Assembly (NCBI RefSeq): GCF_012070565.1
Contig: NZ_JAAQRO010000030.1
Coordinates: 186,001 to 250,000, forward strand
DNA from: Anaerosporobacter faecicola
GTDB lineage: Bacteria > Bacillota > Clostridia > Lachnospirales > Lachnospiraceae
Direction: 5' to 3'
DNA: 64,000 bases
Below the pieces are notes generated by a model that was not told where the DNA came from, did not search any database, and worked only from the letters and a program-made list of their open reading frames with translations. Position numbers and translations under genes: made by a program. Of this stretch, positions 23,049 through 32,767 are shown one piece after another; the stretch's first letter is position 1, and each line of letters starts with the position of its first letter.

Positions 23049-24932
23049 ATGAATAAAAAACAGAAAAAGTTACTAACAAGAATACTGATTGCTACAGCAC
23101 TCATGATTCTCCTAGCATTTATCCCAGTAGAGGGTATAGTGAGATTTGCATGTTATTTGGTTCCATATGTTGTTATTGGACATGACATTATTAAGAAAGC
23201 TTTACATGGAATCAAGAATGGTAAGATGTTTGATGAGAATTTCCTAATGACGGTTGCAACGGTAGGGGCGATTATCATCGCATTACTGGGAAAAGGTGAT
23301 TACGTAGACGCAGTCGCTGTTATGCTCTTTTATCAGGTAGGAGAACTGTTTCAGAGTTATGCAGTTGGAAAGAGTCGTAAAAACATTAGTGAGTTGATGG
23401 ATATCAGACCAGATTATGCAAATATTGAAGTGGATGGAAAACTTGAAAAAGTAGATCCTGATGAAATTGAAGTAGGAAGTATCATTGTTGTTCAGCCAGG
23501 TGAAAAAATCCCTATTGATGGAACAATCATAGAAGGGGTATCCAGCTTGAATACCAGTGCATTAACAGGTGAGAGTATTCCAAAGGATGTGAAAGCTGGA
23601 GAAGAAGTAATCAGTGGCTGTATTAACTTAACAGGGGTAATAAAGATTGAGACAACAAAAGAATTTGGAGAGTCTACCGTATCAAAGGTACTGGAGTTGG
23701 TGGAGAATGCAAGTTCAAGAAAATCAAAGTCAGAGGATTTTATATCAAAATTTGCGAAAGTGTATACACCATTAGTATGTTATGCAGCATTAGCATTAGC
23801 GATACTTCCACCACTTGTAAAGATGATCTTTCTTGGACAGTCAGCAGATTGGATGACATGGATCTACCGAGCACTTACGTTCCTTGTAATCAGTTGTCCA
23901 TGTGCGCTTGTGGTAAGTATCCCACTTAGTTTCTTTGCAGGTATTGGTGGAGCAAGTCGGGAAGGAATTTTGATCAAAGGTTCGAATTACTTAGAGACAC
24001 TTTCCAAAACAAAGTATGTTGTATTCGATAAGACGGGAACTTTGACACAAGGGGTATTCGAGGTAAATGACGTACATCATAATGAAATGGAAAAGGAAAA
24101 ACTGCTTGAGTATGCAGCTCTTGCAGAAAGTGCATCTTCTCATCCAATAAGTAAAAGCCTTCAGAGAGCTTACGGAAAAGAATTAGACCGGAGCAGAGTT
24201 CATGATATTCAGGAGATCAGTGGCAACGGAATTATTGCAAAAGTAGATAATGATACGGTAGCAGCAGGTAATGATAAATTAATGAAACGCTTAAATATAG
24301 AATACAATAATTGCCACAGTGTAGGAACGATTATTCATATGGCCATTAACGGAATATATGCAGGTCATATCGTAATTGCAGATGTGGTAAAACCTCAATC
24401 GAAAGATGCAATCCGACGATTAAAACGTACAGGTGTTGTTAAAACAGTTATGCTTACAGGAGATGCAAAGAAAGTAGCCGAACAAGTAGGAAGGGATTTG
24501 GGTTTGGATGAGGTGTACAGTGAGTTACTACCAGCCGATAAAGTAACCCAGGTGGAACGTCTCTTAGAACAAAAACCTGCCAAAGGTAAGCTTGCATTCG
24601 TTGGAGATGGAATTAATGATGCACCGGTACTTTCTAGAGCAGATATTGGTATCGCAATGGGTACAATGGGATCCGATGCCGCTATTGAAGCAGCAGATAT
24701 TGTTCTTATGGATGATGATCCAAGCAAGATTGCAAAGGCAATTGCAATCTCAAGAAAATGTCTTCGTATTGTCTATGAGAACATAACATTTGCAATAGCA
24801 ATTAAATTAATTTGCTTGTTGCTTGGAGCAGTAGGAATTGCAAACATGTGGTATGCAATCTTTGCAGATGTTGGTGTAACGGTTCTTGCAGTATTGAATG
24901 CCATTCGTGCACTATTCGTTAAGAAAATCTAA
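23049..24932 (+). CDS. P1B-type ATPase exporting Zn/Cd/Pb
   Basis: This 627-residue heavy-metal pump has eight expected membrane segments. Its motifs are the actuator TGES (173-176), membrane metal site CPC in ISCPCALVVS (283-285), phosphorylated Asp327 in DKTGTLT, an HP motif in SSHPISK and GDGINDAP. The final helix MWYAIFADVGVTVLAVLNAIR carries the Asp typical of the ZntA/CadA class, so Zn2+/Cd2+/Pb2+ efflux is expected. The N-terminal HMA domain is absent and supplied by the preceding small gene. Regulation by the divergent ArsR protein is inferred from position and operator. Confidence 0.95.
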   Translation: MNKKQKKLLTRILIATALMILLAFIPVEGIVRFACYLVPYVVIGHDIIKKALHGIKNGKMFDENFLMTVATVGAIIIALLGKGDYVDAVAVMLFYQVGELFQSYAVGKSRKNISELMDIRPDYANIEVDGKLEKVDPDEIEVGSIIVVQPGEKIPIDGTIIEGVSSLNTSALTGESIPKDVKAGEEVISGCINLTGVIKIETTKEFGESTVSKVLELVENASSRKSKSEDFISKFAKVYTPLVCYAALALAILPPLVKMIFLGQSADWMTWIYRALTFLVISCPCALVVSIPLSFFAGIGGASREGILIKGSNYLETLSKTKYVVFDKTGTLTQGVFEVNDVHHNEMEKEKLLEYAALAESASSHPISKSLQRAYGKELDRSRVHDIQEISGNGIIAKVDNDTVAAGNDKLMKRLNIEYNNCHSVGTIIHMAINGIYAGHIVIADVVKPQSKDAIRRLKRTGVVKTVMLTGDAKKVAEQVGRDLGLDEVYSELLPADKVTQVERLLEQKPAKGKLAFVGDGINDAPVLSRADIGIAMGTMGSDAAIEAADIVLMDDDPSKIAKAIAISRKCLRIVYENITFAIAIKLICLLLGAVGIANMWYAIFADVGVTVLAVLNAIRALFVKKI

Positions 24933-25019
24933 TTTATGTTCCTTTTTTGACAGAAAAGAGAAAGCTACTATAAAACATGAAATTGCATATTACCATTCTT
25001 GCAGAGGTGTTCGTAAAAA

Positions 25020-25643
25020 TTACGTTGATAAAAGGAATCGTTCAAGTTCCGTATGAGGCTTTGTTTGATTACTATGATAGATTCCAATGGACTGGTCATC
25101 ACAGCTTCGATCACGAAACATTGGATAGAGGAAACCAAAGGTAGGAGTACCTGGCTCATATTCTCCGATAAGTGGGCAGATGGCACAGATTAGATACTCA
25201 TATACTTCCTCTGATTCCCCAAGTCGTACTTTATCGGCAGCTTTTACGGGAACATCATACCGGTCATGGAATACAAAGATGCAATAATCCCCGTCATTCT
25301 GGTAATGTTCTGCAACTAATTCATAGAAGGTTTCCATGAGTGCATCGTTCTTCAATCCACAGGATTTCATAGCTTTTAATAATTGAACAATATTTTGATT
25401 CCCTTTGGTTACCATAGTAAATGGATGATCTTTTAGATTTTCATTGGTATCACTAAAGGGAATTGTTTTTGCTATTTCAAGGTTTTTCTGCTTATCTTTT
25501 ACGGATAGATTTAGAAAGTTGGTATTAAAGGTACCATCAATAAATCCATCAGAATCCATATAGCTTCCAGCTATTCGTGTAAAGGATGTACGACTAACGG
25601 TCATCCTTCTTGTAAGTTCTAACATATCTTCTCGATTGATCAT
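25020..25643 (-). CDS. DUF4317-like protein, short form
   Basis: This 207-residue protein resembles the front part of DUF4317 proteins, which are common in Lachnospiraceae and usually near 400 residues: MINREDMLELTRRMTVSRTSFTRIAGSYMD at the start, then CIFVFHDRYDVPVK and FGFLYPMFRDRSCDDQSIGIYH. It stops where the family normally continues, and no continuation is seen in other frames downstream, so it is either a C-terminally shortened copy or a compact variant. Function of the family is unknown. ATG 25641-25643 follows GGAGG at six bases. Confidence 0.65.
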   Translation of the reverse strand: MINREDMLELTRRMTVSRTSFTRIAGSYMDSDGFIDGTFNTNFLNLSVKDKQKNLEIAKTIPFSDTNENLKDHPFTMVTKGNQNIVQLLKAMKSCGLKNDALMETFYELVAEHYQNDGDYCIFVFHDRYDVPVKAADKVRLGESEEVYEYLICAICPLIGEYEPGTPTFGFLYPMFRDRSCDDQSIGIYHSNQTKPHTELERFLLST

Positions 25644-25806
25644 ATATCCATCCTCCATTATTTGTTTCTGATTATAACAGAATTATGTTTGGATTCCTAG
25701 TATACTTTACAAATAAGAGGTATTGTTCTGTTAATATGTGGAATGCTATGAATGTTAATGGTTTCGTTGAGACCACGCAATTATAGTAGGAGAAATGGAG
25801 AACAGA

Positions 25807-27771
25807 ATGAATAAAAAGATAATAAAGGTAGGAGCTGTTTCGATTGTCGCAGCCGGAGCTGGTCTTGTATTTGCGAAAAAGAAAAAGGGAAAATTACAGG
25901 CAGAAAAGAAATGGAGAAGTAAAGAGCATTCCACCTATCGAAATACTGAACGTGGAAAACAGGAAAAGAACAGCAAAGGAATCTATTATACCAGTGGAAA
26001 CTATGAAGCATTTGCTCGTCCAGAGAAACCGGCTGGAGTTGACGAGAAATCTGCTTATATCGTTGGAAGTGGTTTAGGTGCATTAGCAGCAGCTTGTTTT
26101 CTTGTAAGAGATGGGAAGATGAAAGGAGAGAAGATACACATACTAGAGGCGATGGAGGTTGCAGGTGGAGCCTGTGATGGAATCAACGATCCCACAAGAG
26201 GCTACGTGATGCGTGGTGGTAGAGAGATGGAGAACCATTTTGAATGTTTATGGGATTTGTTTCATAGCATTCCTTCTTTGGAAAAACCAGGTGCTTCTGT
26301 ATTAGATGAATTCTACCAATTAAATAAGAAAGACCCGAACTATTCGTTGTGCCGTGCAACGAAGAATAGAGGAGAAGATGCCCATACAAATGGTAAATTT
26401 GGATTAAGCCAGAAGGGGTGTATGGAGATTCTTAAATTATTCTTGACAAATGACGAAGATCTATATGACAAGACCATTGAAGATGTATTTGATCGAGAAG
26501 TATTTGACTCCACATTCTGGCTCTATTGGAGAACAATGTTTGCTTTTGAAAATTGGCACAGTGCATTAGAGATGAAATTATATTTCCAGCGGTTTATACA
26601 TCATATTGCTGGGTTGCCAGATTTTTCAGCATTAAAGTTCACCAAATATAATCAGTATGAATCCCTCATCTTACCAATGCAAAAATACCTAGAAGCAGCG
26701 GGGGTACATTTTTATTTTGGTACAGAGGTTACGAATGTTATATTTGAGTTTTCAGGTGAAAAGAAGATCGCAAGAACAATACAATGTACGGTTCATGGAG
26801 AAAAGCAAGAAATCGTTCTTACCGAAAATGATCTTGTATTTGTTACAAATGGTAGCTGCACCGAAGGAACCATATACGGAGATCAAGACCATGCACCTGT
26901 AGGAGAAGCAGAAATTCGTACAAGTGGATGTTGGAGTTTATGGAAGAATATCGCAGCACAAGATAAGTCATTTGGTCATCCAGAAAAATTCTGTTCCGAT
27001 ACGGAGAAGACAAATTGGGAGTCAGCAACAATAACCACGTCGGATGATACCATTCTTTCCTATGTTGAAAAAATCTGTAAGAGAGATCCAAGAAGTGGAC
27101 GGGTTGTAACAGGTGGTATCGTAAGTTGTCAGGATTCCAGTTGGTTATTAAGTTGGACGATCAATCGGCAAGGACAATTTAAAAAACAGAAAAAGGAAGA
27201 AGTCTGTATCTGGGTATATAGTTTATTTACCGATGTAACTGGAGATTATATTGATAAACCAATGCGAGAATGTACGGGAAAAGAGATTACTGCAGAATGG
27301 TTGTATCATATAGGTGTGCCTCTGGAAGATATTGATGAATTGGCGGAGAACCATGCGGTTTGTGTACCAACGATGATGCCTTATATTACTGCATTTTTCA
27401 TGCCTCGAACAAAAGGGGATAGACCAGATGTAATTCCTGATGGGTGTGTCAACTTTGCCTTCTTGGGACAATTTGCCGAAACACCAAGAGATACAGTATT
27501 CACAACGGAATATTCTGTACGTACTGCTATGGAAGCAGTGTATGGTTTATTGGGAGTTGACCGTGGCGTTCCAGAGGTATGGGGCAGTGTATATGATATT
27601 AGAGAGTTGCTAGATAGTAGTGTAAAATTAATGGATGGTAAGTCTCCGTTAGAGATGGAACTTCCTGGTCCACTTAATCTTTTGAAGAAACCATTACTAA
27701 AGAAGATCAAAGGAACGGTGATCGAGAAAATCTTACGTGATCACCAGATCATACGGGACGGAATGCTTTAG
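25807..27771 (+). CDS. ohyA: Oleate hydratase with N-terminal membrane anchor
   Basis: The FAD-dependent hydratase (formerly myosin cross-reactive antigen) adds water to the cis-9 double bond of oleate and linoleate, giving 10-hydroxy acids. The family's usual start (YYSNGNYEAFARP-like) occurs at residue ~60 here (YYTSGNYEAFARPEKPAGVD), followed by the FAD-binding GSGLGA (87-92), EAMEVAGGACDG and GYVMRGGREMENHFECLWD. The extra first ~58 residues contain a hydrophobic helix (5-24, VGAVSIVAAGAGLVF) and a Lys-rich stretch, suggesting a membrane anchor. ATG 25807 has GGAG six bases away; ATG 25795 is too close to its site. Confidence 0.93.
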   Translation: MNKKIIKVGAVSIVAAGAGLVFAKKKKGKLQAEKKWRSKEHSTYRNTERGKQEKNSKGIYYTSGNYEAFARPEKPAGVDEKSAYIVGSGLGALAAACFLVRDGKMKGEKIHILEAMEVAGGACDGINDPTRGYVMRGGREMENHFECLWDLFHSIPSLEKPGASVLDEFYQLNKKDPNYSLCRATKNRGEDAHTNGKFGLSQKGCMEILKLFLTNDEDLYDKTIEDVFDREVFDSTFWLYWRTMFAFENWHSALEMKLYFQRFIHHIAGLPDFSALKFTKYNQYESLILPMQKYLEAAGVHFYFGTEVTNVIFEFSGEKKIARTIQCTVHGEKQEIVLTENDLVFVTNGSCTEGTIYGDQDHAPVGEAEIRTSGCWSLWKNIAAQDKSFGHPEKFCSDTEKTNWESATITTSDDTILSYVEKICKRDPRSGRVVTGGIVSCQDSSWLLSWTINRQGQFKKQKKEEVCIWVYSLFTDVTGDYIDKPMRECTGKEITAEWLYHIGVPLEDIDELAENHAVCVPTMMPYITAFFMPRTKGDRPDVIPDGCVNFAFLGQFAETPRDTVFTTEYSVRTAMEAVYGLLGVDRGVPEVWGSVYDIRELLDSSVKLMDGKSPLEMELPGPLNLLKKPLLKKIKGTVIEKILRDHQIIRDGML

Positions 27772-27848
27772 TTTGACTTTCCTCTCGATTCTATTTCACC
27801 AATGGTGAGCATAAAGTAGAGTAGGACATCTTATAAGGAGGGAAGAAT

Positions 27849-27980
27849 ATGGGAGATAAGAATCCTGCGGCAAGGAAAAAGAAAGCCGCTCAAAAGTTAG
27901 CTACACTGGAACGAGCTAAGAAATTAGCCCAAGGGAATGAAAAAAATGCGGCAAAGAAAAAGGCGAATCGTGCAAAGTGA
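27849..27980 (+). CDS. Small Lys/Ala-rich basic protein (43 aa)
   Basis: This short gene with a strong ribosome binding site AAGGAGGG (27836-27843) encodes a 43-residue, highly basic protein beginning MGDKNPAARKKKAAQKL and ending KKKANRAK, nearly all Lys, Ala, Arg, Asn. It resembles small conserved Lys-rich proteins of Clostridia and other bacteria that start MGDKSP and have no known function; nucleic-acid binding is plausible. It lies 77 bases after oleate hydratase and is closed by a terminator. Confidence 0.75.
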   Translation: MGDKNPAARKKKAAQKLATLERAKKLAQGNEKNAAKKKANRAK

Positions 27981-28002
27981 ATGTAACCTTTGATTTATTA
28001 AG

Positions 28003-28068
28003 AAAGGGAAGTAAAACATGTAGGAGTAAGGCATAACTGCCTTCTTCCATGATTTACTTCCCTTTTTG
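28003..28068. terminator. Terminator after the small basic protein
   Basis: AAAGGGAAGTAAA and TTTACTTCCCTTT pair across a ~35-base region containing further complementarity (ACATG/CATG), followed by TTTTT. It can also serve the convergent chemotaxis gene. Confidence 0.8.
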
Positions 28069-28125
28069 TTTTGGGGTGGAAATTTTGATATGTGTTTCCA
28101 ACACTATGTATTTTGAAGTTTTATA

Positions 28126-29595
28126 CTATAGATATTGCTCCAATTCACCAGAGGTTTCAACAAGTTCCTTTATTAACTCTTGTGTACGTTCTGTACGTTC
28201 TCCATTTTCATTGGTAATGGATTTGGTTTCTGTTACGGTAGCCATGGTATCTGTTGCAACGGTATAGATATTTTTTATATTTTGTACAATTGCGTCATTG
28301 CTATATAAGATAGTACTAATCCGTTGCGAAATCTCTGTAATATTGTGGTGTAATATACCCAATTGATCAATGGACTGATGGAAGATTGTTTCCATCTGAT
28401 GAATCAGAGAGTTTTGCTGTCCGTTGACCTCACTAAGAGTAGTAACTTCATGTATACAGGAGGTTACGGTTTGGTGTAAGTCTGCAATAATCGTGTGAAT
28501 CGTACTAGCAGATTCTGCACTTTGAGAAGCAAGGTTACGAATTTCATTGGCAACAACAGCAAAACCACGTCCTGCCTCGCCTGCACGAGCACTTTCTATG
28601 GAGGCATTCAGCGATAGAAGATTGGTTTGGTTGGTGATCGAACTGATGGCATCGGTAATTGCTTCAATTCGCTGCATGTGTTCCCGAAGCTGATTCATAG
28701 AGTGGGAGACACTTTGATTGCTATTGTCGACGATGGAAGTATAGTTACTTAAGTCTTGCACAATGGAAACACCTTCATTCATGGCACGTAGTGTATCCTG
28801 AGAAATTTGGTCCACCACATTAGCGGATTCTTTGGTATCGGAGATCATCGTATGTATTTCATCGGTTAAGGTATTTTCATTTTCTATGTTGTCTACAGCA
28901 AGCTTCATATGGTCAGCGATATTCATAACATTGTCTGTAACGGTTTCGGTGGAGGTATTTAGTATGTCAATAATGTTATTCACTTCGGTACAGTTATTTT
29001 TTAATATGCTTGCTGTTTTCAAAACTGATTCTAAGATTTGTGATTGCTTATGTTCTCTCTCTGCAATGGCATCAATCTTTTGTTGATTCATTCGATTCGA
29101 GATTCTACTAGAGAGGTAGATTAAGATATAGATTAAAGCTACGGAAGAGACTTCAACCATATAATCGATGATTGTATACATATCACGTTTTCCACGAAAA
29201 GTTACCATTAGAAAGACACGTATGATATTGATGGAAAGATTGATAATATTGCAGTAATGGATCAAACGAAGATCAAAGTAGAGAAAACTAATCAGTAATA
29301 AAGGAATCGTAACAACATAGATTCCAATTCTAGTATCTACAAACATGGCTGCTATGTATGGAATAAAGAAAAATGAAATTGCAAAATACATGTATTTGTT
29401 ACTGTAAGGGTCATGACGATAAACTAGGATGGATGCGATAAATGACATTCCACATAAAGCGAATAATGTAAAAAGAAAAGCCGGTGGTAGCGATTTGTCG
29501 ATGAAATGATAACAGTATCCAATGCATAGAGAGCTATATAGAATCCCTGCAGTAAATAAAGTGATCTTGTTAATTTGTTTTTGGTTCGAATTCAA
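28126..29595 (-). CDS. Methyl-accepting chemotaxis protein with six-helix membrane sensor
   Basis: The 489-residue receptor has about six N-terminal membrane helices (residues 12-165) with almost no outside loop. A cytoplasmic coiled coil follows, with the hairpin tip [37 protein letters not shown]-like signature that contacts CheA/CheW (about residues 345-385). No HAMP domain or PAS domain is seen, so the membrane bundle itself senses the stimulus. No other chemotaxis gene is nearby. The start is TTG 29595, with AAAGGAG nine bases upstream and no better Met. Confidence 0.93.
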   Translation of the reverse strand: MNSNQKQINKITLFTAGILYSSLCIGYCYHFIDKSLPPAFLFTLFALCGMSFIASILVYRHDPYSNKYMYFAISFFFIPYIAAMFVDTRIGIYVVTIPLLLISFLYFDLRLIHYCNIINLSINIIRVFLMVTFRGKRDMYTIIDYMVEVSSVALIYILIYLSSRISNRMNQQKIDAIAEREHKQSQILESVLKTASILKNNCTEVNNIIDILNTSTETVTDNVMNIADHMKLAVDNIENENTLTDEIHTMISDTKESANVVDQISQDTLRAMNEGVSIVQDLSNYTSIVDNSNQSVSHSMNQLREHMQRIEAITDAISSITNQTNLLSLNASIESARAGEAGRGFAVVANEIRNLASQSAESASTIHTIIADLHQTVTSCIHEVTTLSEVNGQQNSLIHQMETIFHQSIDQLGILHHNITEISQRISTILYSNDAIVQNIKNIYTVATDTMATVTETKSITNENGERTERTQELIKELVETSGELEQYL

Positions 29596-29845
29596 TCGTG
29601 TTCACTCCTTTGTGTATAAGTATTTAGTATCAATTAGTTGACAAACATTTTTTATTTTACTACTCATTTGGATATTTGTCTATGTTCCGTTTTGAATTTA
29701 TTATATTTATTTCCTTTTGGAGCGAGGCAGGTGGAGATATAGAATGCCAAGGAAAAAGAAATAAGGAAGGAGAGCGAACGCAGTATAGTAATATAGAAAA
29801 ATATGGTATAATGGTACAAGGGGATTGTAATATAAGACAAGTAAG

Positions 29846-29909
29846 GAATAAATTAAGAAAGAAATAAATTAAGAAAGAAATAAATTAAGAAGGGAATAAT
29901 CTAAGAAAG
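29846..29909 (+). repeat. Four 16-bp tandem repeats ending in a ribosome binding site
   Basis: AAATAAATTAAGAAAG-type units occur at 29846-29861, 29862-29877, 29878-29893 and 29894-29909, the last two slightly diverged, directly before the GyrI-like start at 29921. The rest of the gap 29596-29845 holds the receptor promoter region and a low-quality frame I do not accept as a gene. Confidence 0.85.
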
Positions 29910-29920
29910 GAAGTTGGTAT

Positions 29921-30400
29921 ATGGAGCAAGGTAACATAGAGGTAATTCAGCTACAACAAGAAATTACGGTTGTAGGCTTAAACCTACAGAATTCAGGATT
30001 GCCAATATCATTTGACAGTTTAGGAATTCTGTGGGAACGGTTTGGAAAAGAAGGAAAGGATATCATCAAGAATCGCAAAGAAGATGGAGCAGAGTTTGGC
30101 ATCAGTATGAACAAAAAACCCGATTATCTAGTGGGTGTGGAAGTAACCAACGCAGAGCTTTTGGAGGGACAGGCATGTTATGTCATTCCAAAGGGTACCT
30201 ATGTCAAAGCAATGATCTGTGCCAAAGATCATGAGACTCTTGTTGGAGAAAAATTGCAAGTAATGATGAAGAAAGCTGTGAATTGGGCTAAGAAGAATAC
30301 GTCGGATTTTAAGAATGAGTATGTAATCGAGGGATACCCAGGAACTATTGACAAAGATGGTAATTTAGAGATGTTCCTGTTAATACCGGTTAAACAATAG
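29921..30400 (+). CDS. Stand-alone GyrI-like small-molecule-binding protein
   Basis: This 159-residue single domain corresponds to the C-terminal ligand-binding half of the AraC-GyrI regulators: EVIQLQQEITVVGLNLQ, LGILWERFGKEG, DYLVGVEVTNAE, VIPKGTYVKAMICAKD, and the family ending EMFLLIPVKQ. Such proteins bind or hydrolyse amphiphilic compounds, or inhibit gyrase; here no DNA-binding part is present. The gene precedes a C45-type hydrolase and an AraC-GyrI regulator, so it may buffer the same ligand. A ribosome binding site, AAGAAAGGAAG, ends the tandem repeats upstream. Confidence 0.85.
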   Translation: MEQGNIEVIQLQQEITVVGLNLQNSGLPISFDSLGILWERFGKEGKDIIKNRKEDGAEFGISMNKKPDYLVGVEVTNAELLEGQACYVIPKGTYVKAMICAKDHETLVGEKLQVMMKKAVNWAKKNTSDFKNEYVIEGYPGTIDKDGNLEMFLLIPVKQ

Positions 30401-30571
30401 CGTTACCATGCACAAATTGACAAGCAAAGTCGTGAAAATTAGTTTGTGATCCAGTAAACTTATTATGTTTCGCGTGTCAAGAAGTTATGTATGTTCATGC
30501 AAGCAGGAAACACATGGCTTCTTGATCATTGTATGGTTCATGTATATAAGTTGGATAGGAGAGAGCAGACG

Positions 30572-31696
30572 ATGGAAAAGAAAGAAGTTTTATATCGAAA
30601 GATCGTAATGGAAGGTAGTGCATATGAGGTAGGAAAACAATTAGCAGAGCATCTGAAGACAGATGAGGGGTTAATTCATTTTATGACATCACCATTTATG
30701 GGAGGCGATCCCATACCCAAAGAACGGTTGAACAAAGTAAAATTGTTACTTGATCAGTATTGCCCAGGTGCAAATGAAGAGATACAAGGATTTGCGGATG
30801 CTTTAGGTGTAGAACAAGATTGTGTCATCTATTATTATGCATATCTATTCCCACAAGCATGTAACTGTAGCCAGTTAGCGGTAACACCAGAGACGAGCGA
30901 AGAGAATCATACATTTCTCGTAAGAAATTATGAGTTCAGCTGGAATGATACGCCAATCATAATGGAAACTGCTATAGAAGGACAGTATCGTCAGATCGGT
31001 TTTGCATGCCAGTTGTTTGGGCGTTTTGATGGTATGAATGAACATGGTCTATGCGTAGCAACTTCAGCTGGGGTAATTCAAGCACCTTATTGGGAAGAAG
31101 GTTTTGTATTCCCAATAGCAGTACGAGCTATCCTGAACCAATGTAAAACAGTACAAGAGGCAATTGAATTGTTCAAGAAACTTCCTTTTGCCGACTATCG
31201 GAACATCTGTTTAGCCGATCGGTTTGGAAATATTGCTAGAATTCAGGCAGCAGCTTCAATGCACACAGTAGATCGATCAGACAATGAAGAAAATTACAAG
31301 TATCTAATCGCGACCAACCATTATGTAGCCGATCAACTAAAAGCAAAGAGATTCTATACACCAAGTCATTCCATCACCCGGCAAGAAACGATGGAGCATT
31401 GTCTAGCTGCCTATGAAAAAGCAGGGAAAAAGATTAGCGAAGAAGCAATGAAAAAGTTATTGGAACAACCGATGCCAGAGGGGGTATGCTGTCACTACTA
31501 TGGAGATGGCATGGGAACCATGTGGTCGGAGGTGTTTGATGCAACAGAAAAAAGTATCCAGGTATGCTTTGGATCACCAGATGATCACCAATGGAGGAAA
31601 ATAGACTTTCATAGTGAGCCGGGGATGAAAGAATATAGAGAAACATTGAAATCTGTGACACCACCAGAAGGCTTTTGGGAAGATACCAATAAATAA
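30572..31696 (+). CDS. C45-family acyl-transferase/hydrolase (isopenicillin N acyltransferase-like)
   Basis: The 374-residue Ntn-hydrolase resembles acyl-CoA:6-aminopenicillanate acyltransferase/carcinine hydrolase. The N-terminal part (YEVGKQLAEHL, NEEIQGFADALGV) precedes the self-cleavage site in YLFPQACNCSQLAV, where a Cys becomes the catalytic N-terminus. Then come FLVRNYEFSW and GLCVATSAGV of the AATase core. It probably hydrolyses an amide such as an acylated amine or beta-alanyl peptide; the ligand is unknown. ATG 30572 follows AGGAGAGAG, while a longer reading lacks a site. The downstream AraC-GyrI regulator starts 30 bases later, so they form an operon. Confidence 0.87.
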   Translation: MEKKEVLYRKIVMEGSAYEVGKQLAEHLKTDEGLIHFMTSPFMGGDPIPKERLNKVKLLLDQYCPGANEEIQGFADALGVEQDCVIYYYAYLFPQACNCSQLAVTPETSEENHTFLVRNYEFSWNDTPIIMETAIEGQYRQIGFACQLFGRFDGMNEHGLCVATSAGVIQAPYWEEGFVFPIAVRAILNQCKTVQEAIELFKKLPFADYRNICLADRFGNIARIQAAASMHTVDRSDNEENYKYLIATNHYVADQLKAKRFYTPSHSITRQETMEHCLAAYEKAGKKISEEAMKKLLEQPMPEGVCCHYYGDGMGTMWSEVFDATEKSIQVCFGSPDDHQWRKIDFHSEPGMKEYRETLKSVTPPEGFWEDTNK

Positions 31697-31726
31697 ATAG
31701 CCCAGAGGAAAGAGAGGAAGTTGTAT

Positions 31727-32623
31727 ATGGAATGGTTGAAGGCGATGCAGGAGGCAATCAATTATATGGAGGAACACCTTTTAGAAAACATCAATTATGT
31801 GGATGCAGCGAAAAGTGTATTTATGTCCAGTTACAATTTTCATAAGATCTTTACCTTGATGGCAGGTATGACGGCGAATGAGTACATTCGAAACAGGCGC
31901 TTATCATTGGCAGGACAGGAATTACAGATAGGCGATTCTTCGGTGCTTGATGTGGCGCTGAAATACGGGTATGAATCGCCGGATAGTTTTACTAGGGCGT
32001 TTTCCAAATTCCATGGGGTAACACCAAAGCAAGCGAAGAACAGAGGGGTATCCCTTCGATTATTTAATCCATTGGTCATTAAAGTCTCCTTAGAAGGGGG
32101 AGCAACGATGGAATATCGCTTGGAAAGAAAAGAAAGCCAGCGTTTTCTTGTATTGGCACGTTCCTTTTCCAGTGAGATGCTTCAAGCAGCAGGTCAGGAT
32201 TCGGTACCAGATTTTTGGAAGGAATGTCATGACAAGAATCTTGTGGAACCAATCCGGAATTTGAGACCAAGTGGGAAGCGTGATCTGTATGGAATAAATT
32301 GTCCTTCTAAGCAGGAAACCAATTCCTATCTGTATGGAATTGGGATTGTGGTTGATGAGAACACCAAACCATTTAGCCAAGAGGAATTGCTCAAACAGGG
32401 CTTTTCTCTATGGGAAACGAAACCGATGGACTATATTGTGTTAAAAAGTTATGGAGATAATGGGGCTTCTATTCGAGATATGTGGAGCCGCTTCTTTAAA
32501 GAGTTCGTACCACAAACAAATTTTGAGTACATAGAAGAAATTGATTATGAAGTATACTTTGAACATAGGGAAGATGGATTGTTCTGTGAAATCTGGATAC
32601 CAGTAATAAAAAAGAAAAATTAA
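31727..32623 (+). CDS. AraC-family regulator with GyrI-like effector-binding domain
   Basis: This 298-residue protein has the same order as the 4.5-kb regulator: AraC HTH domain (MEWLKAMQEAINYMEEHL; VLDVALKYGYESPDSFTRAF; GVTPKQAK) then a GyrI-like domain from about residue 124 (MEYRLERKESQRFLVLA to LFCEIWIPVIKKK). It likely senses a hydrophobic or cationic molecule and activates the preceding amidohydrolase operon. ATG 31727 has AGAGGAAG at six bases; the in-frame TTG at 31721 is rejected. The palindrome just after its stop belongs to the next gene's MerR-type promoter. Confidence 0.9.
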   Translation: MEWLKAMQEAINYMEEHLLENINYVDAAKSVFMSSYNFHKIFTLMAGMTANEYIRNRRLSLAGQELQIGDSSVLDVALKYGYESPDSFTRAFSKFHGVTPKQAKNRGVSLRLFNPLVIKVSLEGGATMEYRLERKESQRFLVLARSFSSEMLQAAGQDSVPDFWKECHDKNLVEPIRNLRPSGKRDLYGINCPSKQETNSYLYGIGIVVDENTKPFSQEELLKQGFSLWETKPMDYIVLKSYGDNGASIRDMWSRFFKEFVPQTNFEYIEEIDYEVYFEHREDGLFCEIWIPVIKKKN

Positions 32624-32635
32624 TTGAAAAAAGTA

Positions 32636-32666
32636 TTGACCTTGCCCTTGGGGCAAGGTTTATTTT
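32636..32666 (+). promoter_or_regulatory. MerR-type promoter/operator
   Basis: TTGACC (32636-32641), a 19-base spacer and TATTTT (32661-32666) give the overlong spacing that MerR activators need. The spacer carries an exact dyad ACCTTGCCC-TTG-GGGCAAGGT, very like CueR/BmrR-class operators. The MerR-methyltransferase gene lies ~254 bases downstream. The same hairpin could also act as a terminator for the AraC gene. Confidence 0.75.
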
Positions 32667-32670
32667 ATAT

Positions 32671-32757
32671 ATATAGAAAAGTTCTAGACTTTCCTATAAA
32701 TCTTCCGGGGGGAGGCGCACTCGCGCGTAAGGGAGATATCAGCTGAAGCTGACAGTA
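32671..32757 (+). repeat. Dispersed leader repeat, copy B
   Basis: ATAGAAAAGTTCTAGACTTTCCTAT hairpin remnant, then TCTTCCGGGGGGAGGCGC, ACTCGCGCGTAAGGGAGAT and ATCAGCTGAAGC. It matches copy A over its whole length and copy C over the first ~60 bases. It lies between the MerR-type promoter and the coding region. Confidence 0.75.
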
Positions 32758-32767
32758 CTCGGCGCAG

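Noticed and set aside
29676-29867. 63-codon plus-strand frame before the GyrI-like gene
   Set aside because: No ribosome binding site, no recognisable pattern, and its end runs into the tandem repeats.
32640-32666. Hairpin CCTTGCCC-TTG-GGGCAAGG as a simple terminator of the AraC gene
   Set aside because: The flanking TTGACC and TATTTT at 19-base spacing, and a MerR gene downstream, make a MerR promoter the better explanation; a secondary terminator role remains possible.
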